Below are positions 1 through 8,217 of a stretch of 49,719 bases of DNA, in pieces; the stretch's first letter is position 1; each line of letters starts with the position of its first letter. The notes beneath the pieces were generated by a model, which had not been told where the DNA came from, did not search any database, and saw only the letters and a program-made list of their open reading frames with translations. The DNA is taken from NCBI GenBank assembly GCA_934463425.1, contig CAKSJP010000016.1, positions 1 through 49,719 of the forward strand, written 5' to 3'. Both the position numbers and the translations under genes were made by a program. This DNA comes from an uncultured Ruminococcus sp. Lineage in GTDB: Bacteria > Bacillota > Clostridia > Oscillospirales > Ruminococcaceae.

Positions 1-563
1 CACTCGATCGGCACTTTTCTCATCTCGCCGGAAGGCAGACGAACCAGTGCGAAAGCACCTTCCTTACCCATCAGCTGAGCCATGTTGCCGGCGCTGCGTA
101 CCAGCTGTGCGCCCTTGCCCGGATACAGCTCAATTGCGTGGATGAAGGTACCAACCGGGATGTCGATCAGTTTCAGTGCGTTGCCCGGCTTGATGTCTGC
201 ATCAGAGCCAGAGCGAACAACGTCGCCGACCTTCAGGCCTTCAGCAGCCAGGATGTAGCGCTTTTCGCCATCCTCGTACTGAACCAGAGCGATGAATGCG
301 CTTCTGTTCGGATCGTATTCCAGAGTCAGAACAGTTGCATTCATGCCGTCCTTATTGCGCTTGAAGTCGATGACACGATATTTTCTGCGGTTTCCGCCGC
401 CTCTGTGACGAACGGTGATTCTGCCGTAGCTGTTGCGGCCCGAGTTCTTCTTCAGCGGCTCGAGCAGGCTCTTCTCCGGCTTTACCTTCGACAGACCCGA
501 ATAGTCGGTCACAGTCATATTTCTGCGGGACGGGGTCGTCGGTTTATAGGTCTTAATGGCCAT
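1..563 (-). CDS. rplB: 50S ribosomal protein L2 (partial, 3' end outside window)
   Basis: L2 is a universal large-subunit protein that binds 23S rRNA near the peptidyl transferase centre. About 187 codons are present, starting [18 protein letters not shown], typical of bacterial L2. The stretch with [17 protein letters not shown] and later [13 protein letters not shown] is characteristic of the N-terminal RNA-binding half. The ATG ends at 563 and has an AGGAG box just upstream (rplB sense) in the 80-nt gap after rplW. It is the fifth gene of the S10 operon visible here, in the canonical order rpsJ-rplC-rplD-rplW-rplB. The C-terminal third, with the conserved catalytic-site histidine loop, lies beyond position 1. 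Identification is certain. Confidence 0.97.
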   Translation of the reverse strand, partial: MAIKTYKPTTPSRRNMTVTDYSGLSKVKPEKSLLEPLKKNSGRNSYGRITVRHRGGGNRRKYRVIDFKRNKDGMNATVLTLEYDPNRSAFIALVQYEDGEKRYILAAEGLKVGDVVRSGSDADIKPGNALKLIDIPVGTFIHAIELYPGKGAQLVRSAGNMAQLMGKEGAFALVRLPSGEMRKVPIE

Positions 564-643
564 TCTTTTTCACTCCTCATAAAATGCCAGATTTGCGGGA
601 GCATCACTCCCATACTTGTTACAGCCTCTTCGTGATCTGTAAC

Positions 644-967
644 TTAGAACATACCGTCGAAGAATTCGATGGTACCCTTGCGCTTCTTGCCATCCTTATC
701 CGGAGTCGGCTCCGGGTTGATGGTGATAACGGCCTTCTTGAAGTCCGGACGCTTGCCGACGCTTCTGCCCATGCGCTTGGTGTGACCGGTACAGTTTACG
801 GTGTTAACCTTCAGAACCTGTACCTGGAACAGTTCTTCTGCTGCCTTTGCAATCTCAACCTTGTTGGCATCCTTTGCTACTTTGAAAGTGTACTTGCTCT
901 CAGCCATATCGTCGACGCTGCGTTCGGTGATGACCGGAGTCAGAATGATATCCTGTGCTGCTTTCAT
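644..967 (-). CDS. rplW: 50S ribosomal protein L23
   Basis: L23 sits at the polypeptide exit tunnel and docks trigger factor and SRP. The 107-residue product has the usual length. It begins MKAAQDIILTPVITERS, and the segment ITERSVDDMAESKYTFKV matches the family signature for the start of the fold, followed by the VNTVNCTGHTKRMG loop and a basic RPDFKKAVITI strand. Its ATG overlaps the rplD stop by four bases (ATGA), so translation is probably coupled to rplD. An 80-nt gap with an SD for rplB follows. Nothing odd is seen. Confidence 0.97.
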   Translation of the reverse strand: MKAAQDIILTPVITERSVDDMAESKYTFKVAKDANKVEIAKAAEELFQVQVLKVNTVNCTGHTKRMGRSVGKRPDFKKAVITINPEPTPDKDGKKRKGTIEFFDGMF

Positions 968-1590
968 TTTGCGTACACCTCCTCGATCTTTGCGACAGCA
1001 TCCTCTGCAACGATGAACTTGTCATAGTTGAGGATGTCATATACATTCAGGGTGTTGACAGCTGCTGTCTTCACGCCTGCGATATTTGCTGCACTCTTAA
1101 CGACCTTCTGGTCAGCCTCAGCGGTAACCAGCAGAGCCTTGCCCTCTACGTTCAGTGCCTTCAGCATTGCAACGATGGTCTTGGTCTTGTAATCTTCCAC
1201 CTTCAGGGAGTTCAGAACGATCATATTCTGATCCAGAACCTTTGTGGAAAGTGCAGACTTCATAGCAAGTCTTCTTGTCTTCTTTGTCAGGGTGTAACGA
1301 TAGTCACGGGGCTTCGGGCCCAGTGCAACGCCGCCGTGTACCCACTGCGGAGCACGGATGGAACCCTGTCTTGCGTGACCTGTGCCCTTCTGTCTCCACG
1401 GCTTTCTGCCGCCGCCGGCAACCTCAGTGCGGGTCAGTGTAGACTGTGTGCCCTGACGCTGATTTGCCAGATAATTTACGACCATTGCATGCATCACTGC
1501 CTCGTTAGGAGTCACTGCGAAAACTGCATCCGAAAGCTCTCTCTCAGATACCTGCTGGCCAGCCATATCAAATACTGCAATCTTTGCCAT
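964..1590 (-). CDS. rplD: 50S ribosomal protein L4
   Basis: L4 is a 23S rRNA-binding protein whose extended loop lines the exit tunnel. In several bacteria it also represses its own S10 operon by acting on the mRNA leader. The 208-residue protein has the loop signature TRTEVAGGGRKPWRQKGTGH and the following GSIRAPQWVHGG, which are diagnostic of L4. The ATG at 1590 follows rplC by 17 nt and has a good SD. Because the leader at 2763-2851 contains a terminator-like hairpin, L4 feedback on this operon is possible, but the sequence alone does not show it. Confidence 0.97.
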   Translation of the reverse strand: MAKIAVFDMAGQQVSERELSDAVFAVTPNEAVMHAMVVNYLANQRQGTQSTLTRTEVAGGGRKPWRQKGTGHARQGSIRAPQWVHGGVALGPKPRDYRYTLTKKTRRLAMKSALSTKVLDQNMIVLNSLKVEDYKTKTIVAMLKALNVEGKALLVTAEADQKVVKSAANIAGVKTAAVNTLNVYDILNYDKFIVAEDAVAKIEEVYAK

Positions 1591-1607
1591 TGATGTTTCC
1601 TCCTTCC

Positions 1608-2240
1608 TTACGCTTTCACGCTGTCAGTGATGACAACAATTCCGCCCTTTGCGCCCGGGATAGCACCCTTGATGGCGATCAGGTTATTTTCACTGTCAAC
1701 CTTTACGATTTCCAGATTCTGTACGGTAACCTTTTCAGCACCCATGTGACCTGCCATGCCCTTGCCCTTGTAGATACGGGACGGGGAGGAGCAGGCACCC
1801 ATAGAACCAGGCTGGCGACCTACCGGACCAGTACCGTGAGTTTCTCTCAGTGTGCGCTGATTGTGACGCTTGATCGCGCCGGCATAGCCCTTACCTTTGC
1901 TGGTGCCGCTGACATCTACGCTGTCGCCTACTGCGAAAGTGTCTGCCTTTACGACATCGCCTACGTTCAGAGCTGCGCAGTCAGCCAGACGGAATTCCTT
2001 CAGTGTCTTCTTGGCTGCGACATCTGCCTTTGTGAAGTGACCCTGCATCGGCTTGGTAACGTGCTTGGAAGTCACATCGCCATAGCCCAGCTGAACTGCC
2101 TCATAGCCGTCGTTTTCGGTTGTCTTCTTCTGAATAACAACGCACGGACCAGCTTCTACAACAGTAACCGGGATCACTTTTCCGGCTTCATCGAAGATCT
2201 GAGTCATGCCGATCTTCTTGCCGATAATTGCTTTCTGCAT
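1608..2240 (-). CDS. rplC: 50S ribosomal protein L3
   Basis: L3 initiates 50S assembly and reaches to the peptidyl transferase centre. The 210-residue product starts [18 protein letters not shown], the standard L3 N-terminus, and carries the internal signature [20 protein letters not shown] near residues 133-152. In many species a glutamine in this loop is methylated by PrmB; PrmC, encoded at 30968-31825, instead modifies release factors. The ATG at 2240 is preceded by GGAGGAAATCAAA. It lies 111 nt after rpsJ, a gap containing two short GC-rich hairpins. Confidence 0.97.
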   Translation of the reverse strand: MQKAIIGKKIGMTQIFDEAGKVIPVTVVEAGPCVVIQKKTTENDGYEAVQLGYGDVTSKHVTKPMQGHFTKADVAAKKTLKEFRLADCAALNVGDVVKADTFAVGDSVDVSGTSKGKGYAGAIKRHNQRTLRETHGTGPVGRQPGSMGACSSPSRIYKGKGMAGHMGAEKVTVQNLEIVKVDSENNLIAIKGAIPGAKGGIVVITDSVKA

Positions 2241-2294
2241 TTTGATTTCCTCCTGTTGGTTATTGGTTGACGAGTAAGATCCGTCAACATGACC

Positions 2295-2331
2295 GGCGGC
2301 ATGCCTGCCGCCCTGCGGTGTTTTCCACCGC
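2295..2331 (-). other. Two GC-rich hairpins in the rpsJ-rplC gap
   Basis: In the 111-nt space between rpsJ and rplC, GGCGGC/GCCGCC (2295-2312) and GCGGTG/CACCGC (2315-2331) can each fold. Neither is followed by a U-tract on the coding strand, so this is not an intrinsic terminator. An RNA-processing or mRNA-stability role is possible but inferred. Confidence 0.35.
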
Positions 2332-2351
2332 CTTTCAGAATCAGATGATCC

Positions 2352-2666
2352 TTACTTGAGCTCCATTACGATGTCTACGCCTGCCGGGATCTCCAGCTTC
2401 TGCAGAGCCTCAGTGGTCTTCTGCGTCGGACGTACAACGTCGATCAGACGCTTGTGAGTGCGGCGCTCGAACTGCTCACGGCTATCCTTGTACTTGTGTG
2501 TTGCACGCAGGATGGTGATGATCTCCTTATCGGTCGGGAGCGGGATCGGACCCGAAACCTGAGAACCGCTTCTCTTTGCTGCCTCTACGATCTTAGCTGC
2601 TGCTGCATCTACTGTTGCATGCTCATAGCCCTTGATCTTGATTCTGATTTTTTCGTTGACTGCCAT
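2352..2666 (-). CDS. rpsJ: 30S ribosomal protein S10
   Basis: S10 is a 30S head protein and also the NusE subunit of transcription antitermination complexes. The 104-residue product begins [20 protein letters not shown]. It has [20 protein letters not shown] and the tail [20 protein letters not shown], all typical of S10. A start six codons further upstream is open, but the ATG at 2666 sits behind AGGAGGCGAAAAAA and matches the usual N-terminus, so it is preferred. This is the first gene of the S10 operon, behind an unusually long structured leader of about 300 nt. Confidence 0.97.
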   Translation of the reverse strand: MAVNEKIRIKIKGYEHATVDAAAAKIVEAAKRSGSQVSGPIPLPTDKEIITILRATHKYKDSREQFERRTHKRLIDVVRPTQKTTEALQKLEIPAGVDIVMELK

Positions 2667-2762
2667 TTTTTTCGCCTCCTTCAAAGTATTAGGGGGGCCG
2701 GAGATCTCTGATCTCCGTCAGGAAGTTTTCCACGCCGCCGGGTGTTTCCAGCGCCGACGTAT

Positions 2763-2795
2763 AAAAAAGCTCGAAAACCCTAAATGTTTCCGAGC
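2763..2795 (-). terminator. Intrinsic terminator or attenuator inside the S10 leader
   Basis: On the coding strand GCTCGGAAAC pairs with GTTTTCGAGC (10 bp including one G-U, loop ATTTAGG) and is followed at once by TTTTTT. It sits between the S10 promoter (2973-3001) and rpsJ (start 2666). Unless it is bypassed it would stop transcription before the first gene, so it has the form of an attenuator. Confidence 0.7.
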
Positions 2796-2809
2796 CAGTG
2801 CAAACAGCA

Positions 2810-2851
2810 GTACAAACCAGGCATAGCTAGAGCCATGCTGGAAAATTGTAC
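2810..2851 (-). promoter_or_regulatory. Long irregular hairpin in the S10 operon leader
   Basis: GTACAA (2810-2815) pairs with TTGTAC (2846-2851). Inside it CCAG/CTGG and CAT/ATG pair with a single bulge around a small GC/TAGA/GC tip. It lies just upstream (in transcription) of the terminator-like hairpin. This is the expected arrangement for a ribosomal-protein or antiterminator-responsive leader; the ligand is unknown. Confidence 0.45.
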
Positions 2852-2972
2852 ACAGACTGTGTGGTTATCCTGATTCGCCCGGTTTTAAATCGGACATACT
2901 CCACGAAAATTACCTGACATACCGCCAGCAACCTTTCGCTTCATCGCATATCTATTGCAATCACGCTTGTAT

Positions 2973-3001
2973 ATTATAGCATCTTTCCAAAAGAATTGCA
3001 A
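2973..3001 (-). promoter_or_regulatory. S10 operon promoter
   Basis: On the minus strand TTGCAA (complement of 2996-3001), a 17-bp spacer and a perfect TATAAT (complement of 2973-2978). It reads toward rpsJ with a leader of about 300 nt. Confidence 0.8.
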
Positions 3002-3174
3002 GCCCCTTTGGACTTTTTCTTTCGATTATTTTGTAAACTTTCTGTAAATCGTGAGATCCTGCGGCATTTTCCGGATCGCCGGCGGAGCATATGCAGCATT
3101 TCCCTATTATAAATAGTATACCAGAGACCCGGTGCGGAATATCGTCGGGGGCTGCGACTTTTTTCGGCAGACCC

Positions 3175-3203
3175 TTGCAATTCCCCGGAAAATATGGTAT
3201 ACT
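3175..3203 (+). promoter_or_regulatory. proS promoter
   Basis: TTGCAA (3175-3180), 17-bp spacer, TATACT (3198-3203). It is followed after about 60 nt by the proS start. Between it and the divergent S10 promoter (3002-3174) no further feature is recognisable. Confidence 0.75.
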
Positions 3204-3263
3204 GAAAACAGTCTGACGGCACAGCGGATGACGATGGTGCCGGAAACAACACAGGAGGATACT

Positions 3264-4724
3264 ATGGCAAAGAAAAATCAGAAAATGGTCGAAGAGATCA
3301 CCGCGATGGACGCAGATTTCGCGCAGTGGTACACCGACATCTGCAAAAAGGCAGAGCTTGTCTCTTATACCAGTGTCAAGGGCTGTATGGTCATTCGTCC
3401 CTACGGCTATGCCATCTGGGAAAATATACAGCGGATCCTGGACGCAAAATTCAAGGAGACCGGACATGTGAACGTCAACATGCCCATGTTCATCCCGGAG
3501 AGTCTGCTCCAGAAGGAAAAAGATCACGTCGAGGGCTTTGCACCGGAGGTGGCATGGGTCACCTATGGCGGCAGCGAAAAGCTGGAAGAGCGCCTCTGCG
3601 TTCGTCCGACCTCTGAGACACTGTTCTGCGACCACTACAAGGATATCGTACACAGCTACCGGGATCTGCCGAAGCTGTACAACCAGTGGGTCAGCGTGGT
3701 ACGCTGGGAAAAGACCACCCGTCCGTTCCTGCGCTCCCGGGAATTTCTGTGGCAGGAGGGTCACACCATCCACGCCACCGCAGAGGAGGCGATCGAAGAG
3801 ACCGAGCGCATGCTGAATGTATACGCAGACTTCTGCGAAAAGTGTCTGGCAATGCCGGTGGTAAAGGGCAAAAAGACCGAGAGCGACAAGTTCGCCGGTG
3901 CAGTCTCCACCTATGCCATTGAAGCGCTGATGCACGACGGCAAGGCACTCCAGGCAGGCACATCCCACTACTTCGGCGACGGCTTCGCCAAGGCGTTCGG
4001 CATCCAGTTTGCCGGCAAGGACAACAAGCTGGCATATCCCCACCAGACCAGCTGGGGCATGACCACCCGTCTGATCGGCGCGATCATCATGACACACGGC
4101 GATGACAGCGGTCTGGTACTGCCGCCGGCAGTTGCTCCGGTACAGGCTGTGATCGTTCCCATTGCGCAGCACAAGGAAGGCGTTCTGGACAAGGCGAACG
4201 AGCTGTACCAGGCACTGGCTGCCAAGGGTATCCGGGTGAAGCTGGACGACTCCGACAACTCGCCGGGATGGAAGTTTGCGCAGTACGAGATGAAGGGCGT
4301 TCCGGTTCGCATCGAGATCGGCCCGAAGGATATCGAAGCCGGTCAGTGCGTGGTCGCTGCCCGTTTCAACGGCGAAAAGCAGACTGTCGCACTGGATGCA
4401 GACTATGCGGCGCTGTGTGATACTGTCACCGACCTGCTGGAGAACGTGATCCCCCAGGGCATGTTCCGGAAGGCAGCCGAGAACCGGAAGAACAAGACCT
4501 ATGTCTGCCAGACCATGGACGAGATCACCAAGGCGCTGGAAGAAAAGGGCGACGGTTTCATAGAAGCAATGTGGTGCGGCGACGAAGCATGCGAGGACAA
4601 GGTGAAGGAAGTCACCGGCGTTGGCTCGCGCTGCATTCCGCTGAACCAGCAGCACATTTCTGACAAGTGCGTCTGCTGCGGAAAGCCGGCAAAACACATG
4701 GTGCTGTGGGGCAAGGCATATTGA
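3264..4724 (+). CDS. proS: Proline--tRNA ligase (short, archaeal/eukaryotic-like type)
   Basis: It attaches proline to tRNA(Pro) in the cytosol. The 486-residue length and layout are those of the short ProRS class without the bacterial INS editing insertion. Class II synthetase motifs are visible: motif 2 around [20 protein letters not shown] and motif 3 near [20 protein letters not shown]. The anticodon-binding domain follows (roughly residues 290-390), and the C-terminal zinc-binding region has CVCCGKPA near the end. The ATG at 3264 has ACAGGAGG eight bases upstream. A longer open frame begins at 3132, before the promoter, and is rejected. The gene appears monocistronic, with its own promoter and a strong terminator. 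Confidence 0.96.
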   Translation: MAKKNQKMVEEITAMDADFAQWYTDICKKAELVSYTSVKGCMVIRPYGYAIWENIQRILDAKFKETGHVNVNMPMFIPESLLQKEKDHVEGFAPEVAWVTYGGSEKLEERLCVRPTSETLFCDHYKDIVHSYRDLPKLYNQWVSVVRWEKTTRPFLRSREFLWQEGHTIHATAEEAIEETERMLNVYADFCEKCLAMPVVKGKKTESDKFAGAVSTYAIEALMHDGKALQAGTSHYFGDGFAKAFGIQFAGKDNKLAYPHQTSWGMTTRLIGAIIMTHGDDSGLVLPPAVAPVQAVIVPIAQHKEGVLDKANELYQALAAKGIRVKLDDSDNSPGWKFAQYEMKGVPVRIEIGPKDIEAGQCVVAARFNGEKQTVALDADYAALCDTVTDLLENVIPQGMFRKAAENRKNKTYVCQTMDEITKALEEKGDGFIEAMWCGDEACEDKVKEVTGVGSRCIPLNQQHISDKCVCCGKPAKHMVLWGKAY

Positions 4725-4752
4725 TCCCGGCATAGATACCGCAAGAAAACTG

Positions 4753-4784
4753 ACAGCCGTTCGGGATTTCCGGACGGCTGTTTT
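4753..4784 (+). terminator. proS terminator
   Basis: ACAGCCGTTCGG pairs with CCGGACGGCTGT (12 bp, one G-U, loop GATTT) followed by TTTT. A second small stem GGCG/CGCC with a T-run (4785-4806) follows it. Confidence 0.8.
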
Positions 4785-4860
4785 GGCGTATTCGCCGTCT
4801 TTTTTTCAGAAAAGTACAAAAAGATGAAACCAGATTTGCGGAAATGCACTGCATTTCCTA

Positions 4861-4889
4861 TTGCATTTTTCTTCATTTTCCTGTATAAT
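4861..4889 (+). promoter_or_regulatory. Promoter of the sortase operon
   Basis: TTGCAT (4861-4866), 17-bp spacer, TATAAT (4884-4889). It reads into the gene at 5000 through a 110-nt leader in which nothing else is recognised. Confidence 0.75.
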
Positions 4890-4999
4890 AAAAAAAGGCG
4901 GTGTCCCGGAGCACATACGGCTTTCAGGGGAACGGGGCGCGCGCACATATGCAATCAGTTTCGGCATAGCTGCCGAGACCCACGGGAAAGGAATCATTT

Positions 5000-5770
5000 A
5001 TGAAAAATACAGCAAAAAAAATCGCCGGACTGAGCTGCGGTCTGGCGCTGATCCTGGGCTGCGGCGCAGGAACGCTGACAGCTTCGGCGACCTCTGTGGG
5101 AGATGTCATCGCCCACGCCTATGCAGTAGGGCTGCCGGAATCCCAGATCCAGCAGTGCATCGCACAGTACAGCGGCGGCACTTATACCTCAGAACAGTGT
5201 GACCAGGCCATCGCCGCACTGGACAACTGGGCAAGCCAGCGAGACCAGAAGATCGAGGACGAGCTGAACAAAAGCACCACTGCCCCGGCAGATTCCGGCA
5301 GCAGCAGCGAGACCACTACCGCCGCAGCCGGAAACAACGCAAACGGCAGCGTCCAGACCACAACGCCCTCTGCCAAGGATTTTATGGACATGACGCTGGA
5401 CCAAAAGGTGAACTTCATCAACAGCATGCCGGCAGACAAGCGGCAGGAATACATCCAGAACATGAGCAACGACCAGCGCAACAGCTTTCTGAAACAGCTG
5501 GACACCAGTGACCAGCTGGACATTATCGCCAGCATGGCAGATGTGGGTGACGCTTTCGGCGTGAACTTTTCGGTAGACAGCATCTCTGACGGCGCGGTCT
5601 CCATCAGCGCCCGGGACAAGGACGGCAACCTGGTGGGTGTCTCCACCTTCGGCGACACTGTAGAAGCCACCGGCATCCCCTACACTGTTCCGGTACTGGC
5701 GGGCGGCGGCGCAATTGCTCTGGCGGCTGCCGGACTGGGCGTGCTGCTGTACCGCTGCAAAAAATCGTGA
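5000..5770 (+). CDS. Secreted surface protein with putative IPYTV sorting signal
   Basis: No family is recognised for the 256-residue protein. Residues 1-30 form a signal peptide (MKNTAKKIAGLSCGLALILG, then a TLTASATS cleavage region). A mostly helical region (about 33-90), a Ser/Thr/Ala-rich linker (90-125) and a segment rich in MDMTLDQKVNF-type repeats follow. The end has the form of a cell-wall sorting signal: IPYTV at 226-230, a hydrophobic stretch from about 231 to 250, and the tail YRCKKS. IPYTV resembles the LPxTx class. The next gene, eight bases downstream, encodes a sortase, so this is probably its substrate; that is inference. The SD is GGGAAAGGA before the ATG. A plain membrane-anchored protein is the alternative. 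Confidence 0.72.
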   Translation: MKNTAKKIAGLSCGLALILGCGAGTLTASATSVGDVIAHAYAVGLPESQIQQCIAQYSGGTYTSEQCDQAIAALDNWASQRDQKIEDELNKSTTAPADSGSSSETTTAAAGNNANGSVQTTTPSAKDFMDMTLDQKVNFINSMPADKRQEYIQNMSNDQRNSFLKQLDTSDQLDIIASMADVGDAFGVNFSVDSISDGAVSISARDKDGNLVGVSTFGDTVEATGIPYTVPVLAGGGAIALAAAGLGVLLYRCKKS

Positions 5771-5778
5771 GGTAAGCT

Positions 5779-6510
5779 ATGAAAAAGACAACCAAACCAA
5801 CTGCGGCGCTGCCGCGATGGGCGCAGCTCCTGCTGCCCCTTCTGGTGACGCTGCTCTGTGCCGGCATCGTCCTCCTGTGCAGCATCCGCCCCTATGAACT
5901 GGCAAAGACCTATCTCCACGTTGCCTTTATGGACGGCAGCGGCACGGCTTCTACCGGCGGCACAAGCGGTCTGAACATCGTGCAGACCGACATCGACACC
6001 AACTATGCCGGCACAACCTCAGAAGAGGGCACGCCGGTGGTCTCCGACTACGGCAGCCAGTGCGCTGTCCTGGAGGCAAAGTCCATTGACCTCTATGTCC
6101 CGGTATACTGGGGCGGCGGCGCGGAGCTTCTGGAACAGGGCGCATGCCAGACACCGGCTTCGGCGCTTCTGGGTTCTTCGGGCAACTCCGTCATCAGCGG
6201 CCATGTCAACACCTTTTTCCATGACCTCTCCGGGCTGAAACCCGGCGACACCGTCACCGCATACACCACCTACGGGAAATTCACCTATGAAGTCACAGAG
6301 GAGATCGCCTTCGACTCGTCGGACAAGTCCTATCTGAAAAAGACCGATGACGACCGCCTGACGCTGTACACCTGTGAGATGCAGCTGCTGGGCTCGTCCT
6401 CCAAGCGGGTGGGCGTGATCTGCAAGCTGACCGAAAAGGCATTCTATGACAACGCAGACGGCAGCGAAAACAGCGCCGCCGGCACGACCGCGGAAGGAGG
6501 CAGCCAATGA
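5779..6510 (+). CDS. Sortase (class D-like)
   Basis: A membrane-bound cysteine transpeptidase that cleaves sorting signals and joins proteins to the cell wall. Residues 14-35 are an N-terminal membrane anchor and the catalytic domain covers about residues 85-225. The catalytic histidine is in SVISGHVNTFF, the cysteine in LTLYTCEM and the arginine in SSKRVGVIC, all in the right order. The single N-terminal anchor and TLYTC context suggest class D; the class assignment is moderate. A Ser/Ala-rich tail follows the domain. It lies eight bases after its probable substrate gene and overlaps the next gene by four bases (ATGA), indicating one operon. Confidence 0.9.
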   Translation: MKKTTKPTAALPRWAQLLLPLLVTLLCAGIVLLCSIRPYELAKTYLHVAFMDGSGTASTGGTSGLNIVQTDIDTNYAGTTSEEGTPVVSDYGSQCAVLEAKSIDLYVPVYWGGGAELLEQGACQTPASALLGSSGNSVISGHVNTFFHDLSGLKPGDTVTAYTTYGKFTYEVTEEIAFDSSDKSYLKKTDDDRLTLYTCEMQLLGSSSKRVGVICKLTEKAFYDNADGSENSAAGTTAEGGSQ

Positions 6511-7346
6511 ACCCGAAAAACACTTCCGGAAACGCCATGGGCGGCGTGATCCTGCGGCTGATCCTGTCGATCCTGCTGGCATTTTCCCTGCTGGGCACAG
6601 CGGGCAGCGCTGTAGGCGTTTCTCTCCTGCACAGCCCGTCCCTGCTGATCTCCCAGATGCACAAACAAAACGCCGGACAGAAGGTCTATGACAGCCTGAA
6701 CACCAAGTTCCAGAATGACTACAACACCACTGCTGTCCCGGCAGAGGTATACATGGACGCCATCTCTGTGGACTGGCTGGAGCTGTGCATGGTAAGCAAG
6801 GCGGAGGCGCTCTACGGGGCAGACGGCAATCTCCTTGATTTTTCGGCACTGGAGAGCAGCATCACGGACTACTTTGAGCAGTATGCAGCGAAAAACAACT
6901 GTGAAAAGGACGACACCTATACCCAGAAGCTCAGCGAGACCATCCAGAACGCCGAGAAAACCATCTCCGATGCCACAGATATCTGCCAGACGGAAACCCT
7001 CCAGAAATCGGGCTATCTGTCCAAGCTGGAAAAGCTGCGGACGCTGACCTTTGCAGGCGCAGGCGTTTGCGGCGTGCTGACCGTCCTGCTGCTGTTGCTG
7101 CTGCGGAATGGTTACTGGATCGGCACAGGCTGTTTCAGCGCCGGCGCGCTTCTGACCACAGGCGGCGCGGCTGTGCTCTGCTCCGGTGTGATCCGGCGGT
7201 TTGTCCTGAAAGAGGCGGCAGTTTATGCCGTATTCACCGGCACTATGACCGCACTCACCCGGATGGTGCTCTTTGCCGGGATCGCCCTGCTGATCCTGGG
7301 CGCAGCACTATTGGCAGTACACATGTTCCGGCAGAAAAAGAACTGA
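6507..7346 (+). CDS. Predicted four-helix membrane protein of the sortase operon
   Basis: Function is not recognised. The 279-residue protein has a hydrophobic helix near residues 13-38, then an extracytoplasmic region of about 130 residues (with QKVYDSLNTKFQNDYNTTAV). Three more helices follow, near 177-197, 200-222 and 248-272, and the C-terminus is basic (FRQKKN). The start overlaps the sortase stop by four bases, so expression is likely coupled. The location suggests a role with the sortase and its substrate, for example as an accessory or assembly factor; this is inference from position only. A strong terminator follows 58 nt after the stop. Confidence 0.75.
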   Translation: MNPKNTSGNAMGGVILRLILSILLAFSLLGTAGSAVGVSLLHSPSLLISQMHKQNAGQKVYDSLNTKFQNDYNTTAVPAEVYMDAISVDWLELCMVSKAEALYGADGNLLDFSALESSITDYFEQYAAKNNCEKDDTYTQKLSETIQNAEKTISDATDICQTETLQKSGYLSKLEKLRTLTFAGAGVCGVLTVLLLLLLRNGYWIGTGCFSAGALLTTGGAAVLCSGVIRRFVLKEAAVYAVFTGTMTALTRMVLFAGIALLILGAALLAVHMFRQKKN

Positions 7347-7403
7347 ACAAAGAAAAAAGCAGTCCGCACAAAGCACGCCTGACAGCCTGGTGCGGCGCTG
7401 CTG

Positions 7404-7437
7404 AAAAAGCCGCGTCACACCGACGCGGCTTTTGTTT
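7404..7437. terminator. Bidirectional terminator between convergent genes
   Basis: AAAAGCCGCGTC pairs with GACGCGGCTTTT (loop ACACC), with T-runs on both strands. It ends the sortase operon on the plus strand and the SLOG gene on the minus strand. Confidence 0.85.
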
Positions 7438-7438
7438 T

Positions 7439-7918
7439 TCACGATGCCAGATTGATGACCGGGATGCCCTTCTGCCTTGCCATGCGCACAGTCTGCGCCG
7501 TGCCGCTTCTGCCCTTCGGCTCGCTGCAATAGCAGATACAGCAGTCTGCCAGCTCCACGAGCCGCTGGTTTCGCAGACGCATGCAGTCTCTGGTGTAATC
7601 CACAGACACAAATTCACAGGAGTCTGCCGCCCGGTAAATGCAGTCATATGCTGCCTTTTGCGCCTCTGTCCAGCGCGCCGTCTGTTCCGCACGGGAACAG
7701 GGCAGCACCAGGTGCAGGGCGATGCCGGGATATTCCTCCCGGAGATCCAGAACTGTCTGGGCACAATAGGTATCCCACCCCAGCGCGCCGCCGGTGTAGA
7801 AATCCGCAAAGCCCTGCGGTATGGCGGTCTCCAGCACCCGGCGCAGCTCTTTCAGGGTCTCCGGGAGCAGTTCCCGCGGGATATGGCGGTGCCCGGTGAA
7901 ACAAATGGACTTGACCAA
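7439..7918 (-). CDS. SLOG/YpsA-like (DUF1273) family protein
   Basis: A 159-residue Rossmann-like protein of the DUF1273/YpsA group. The N-terminus SICFTGHRHIPRE and the glycine-rich DFYTGGALGWDTYCAQT are family hallmarks, as are the LHLVLPC strand and the late SGTAQTVRMARQKGIPVINL. SLOG domains are thought to bind nucleotide-derived ligands, and YpsA affects cell division in some Firmicutes; the role here is unknown. No ATG is suitable, because the in-frame ATGs lie upstream of the promoter. The best start is TTG at 7918, behind AAAGGAGG. It is monocistronic, with its own promoter. Confidence 0.82.
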   Translation of the reverse strand: MVKSICFTGHRHIPRELLPETLKELRRVLETAIPQGFADFYTGGALGWDTYCAQTVLDLREEYPGIALHLVLPCSRAEQTARWTEAQKAAYDCIYRAADSCEFVSVDYTRDCMRLRNQRLVELADCCICYCSEPKGRSGTAQTVRMARQKGIPVINLAS

Positions 7919-7957
7919 GCGCAGTGCGCCTCCTTTCCTGAGAATCTCTGCTTTTCT

Positions 7958-7986
7958 ATTATACCGGAAATGGCGGGAAAATGCAA
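7958..7986 (-). promoter_or_regulatory. Promoter of the SLOG gene
   Basis: On the minus strand TTGCAT, a 17-bp spacer and TATAAT (complement of 7958-7963), about 40 nt before the TTG start. Confidence 0.75.
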
Positions 7987-8083
7987 GGGCGGAATGTGGG
8001 GAAAAAACACGGAAATCCATTTTCGGCAACGCCCCACAAAGCCTTTGTCCTGTTATATGGGCTTTAAACATACCGGATTCACA

Positions 8084-8103
8084 ATATATATATATATATA
8101 TAT
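8084..8103. repeat. (AT)10 simple repeat
   Basis: Ten perfect AT dinucleotides directly upstream of the -35 box at 8117. Repeats of this kind can vary in length by slippage; an effect on the neighbouring promoter is speculative. Confidence 0.9.
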
Positions 8104-8116
8104 CACATAATAATGC

Positions 8117-8145
8117 TTGTATTTGTGCGAGATATGTACTATAAT
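8117..8145 (+). promoter_or_regulatory. Promoter of the dockerin-only gene
   Basis: TTGTAT (8117-8122), 17-bp spacer, TATAAT (8140-8145), 73 nt before the start codon. The (AT)10 tract ends 13 bp upstream, in the position of an UP-element. Confidence 0.7.
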
Positions 8146-8217
8146 AAAAATGAATTGAAAGAGCTTTTTTCAATTCTCACATGATTTGTTGTGAAGTGAC
8201 AGAAAGGATGATTTTTT

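Noticed and set aside
2885..2925. An 11-codon leader peptide (ATG near 2920, MSGNFRGVCPI) in the S10 leader
   Set aside because: It has no convincing SD and no run of regulatory codons. It is more likely chance within structured RNA.
2961..4733. 590-codon minus-strand frame opposite proS
   Set aside because: proS has all class II synthetase motifs, a promoter, an SD and a terminator. The opposite frame begins in the proS terminator region and has no motif.
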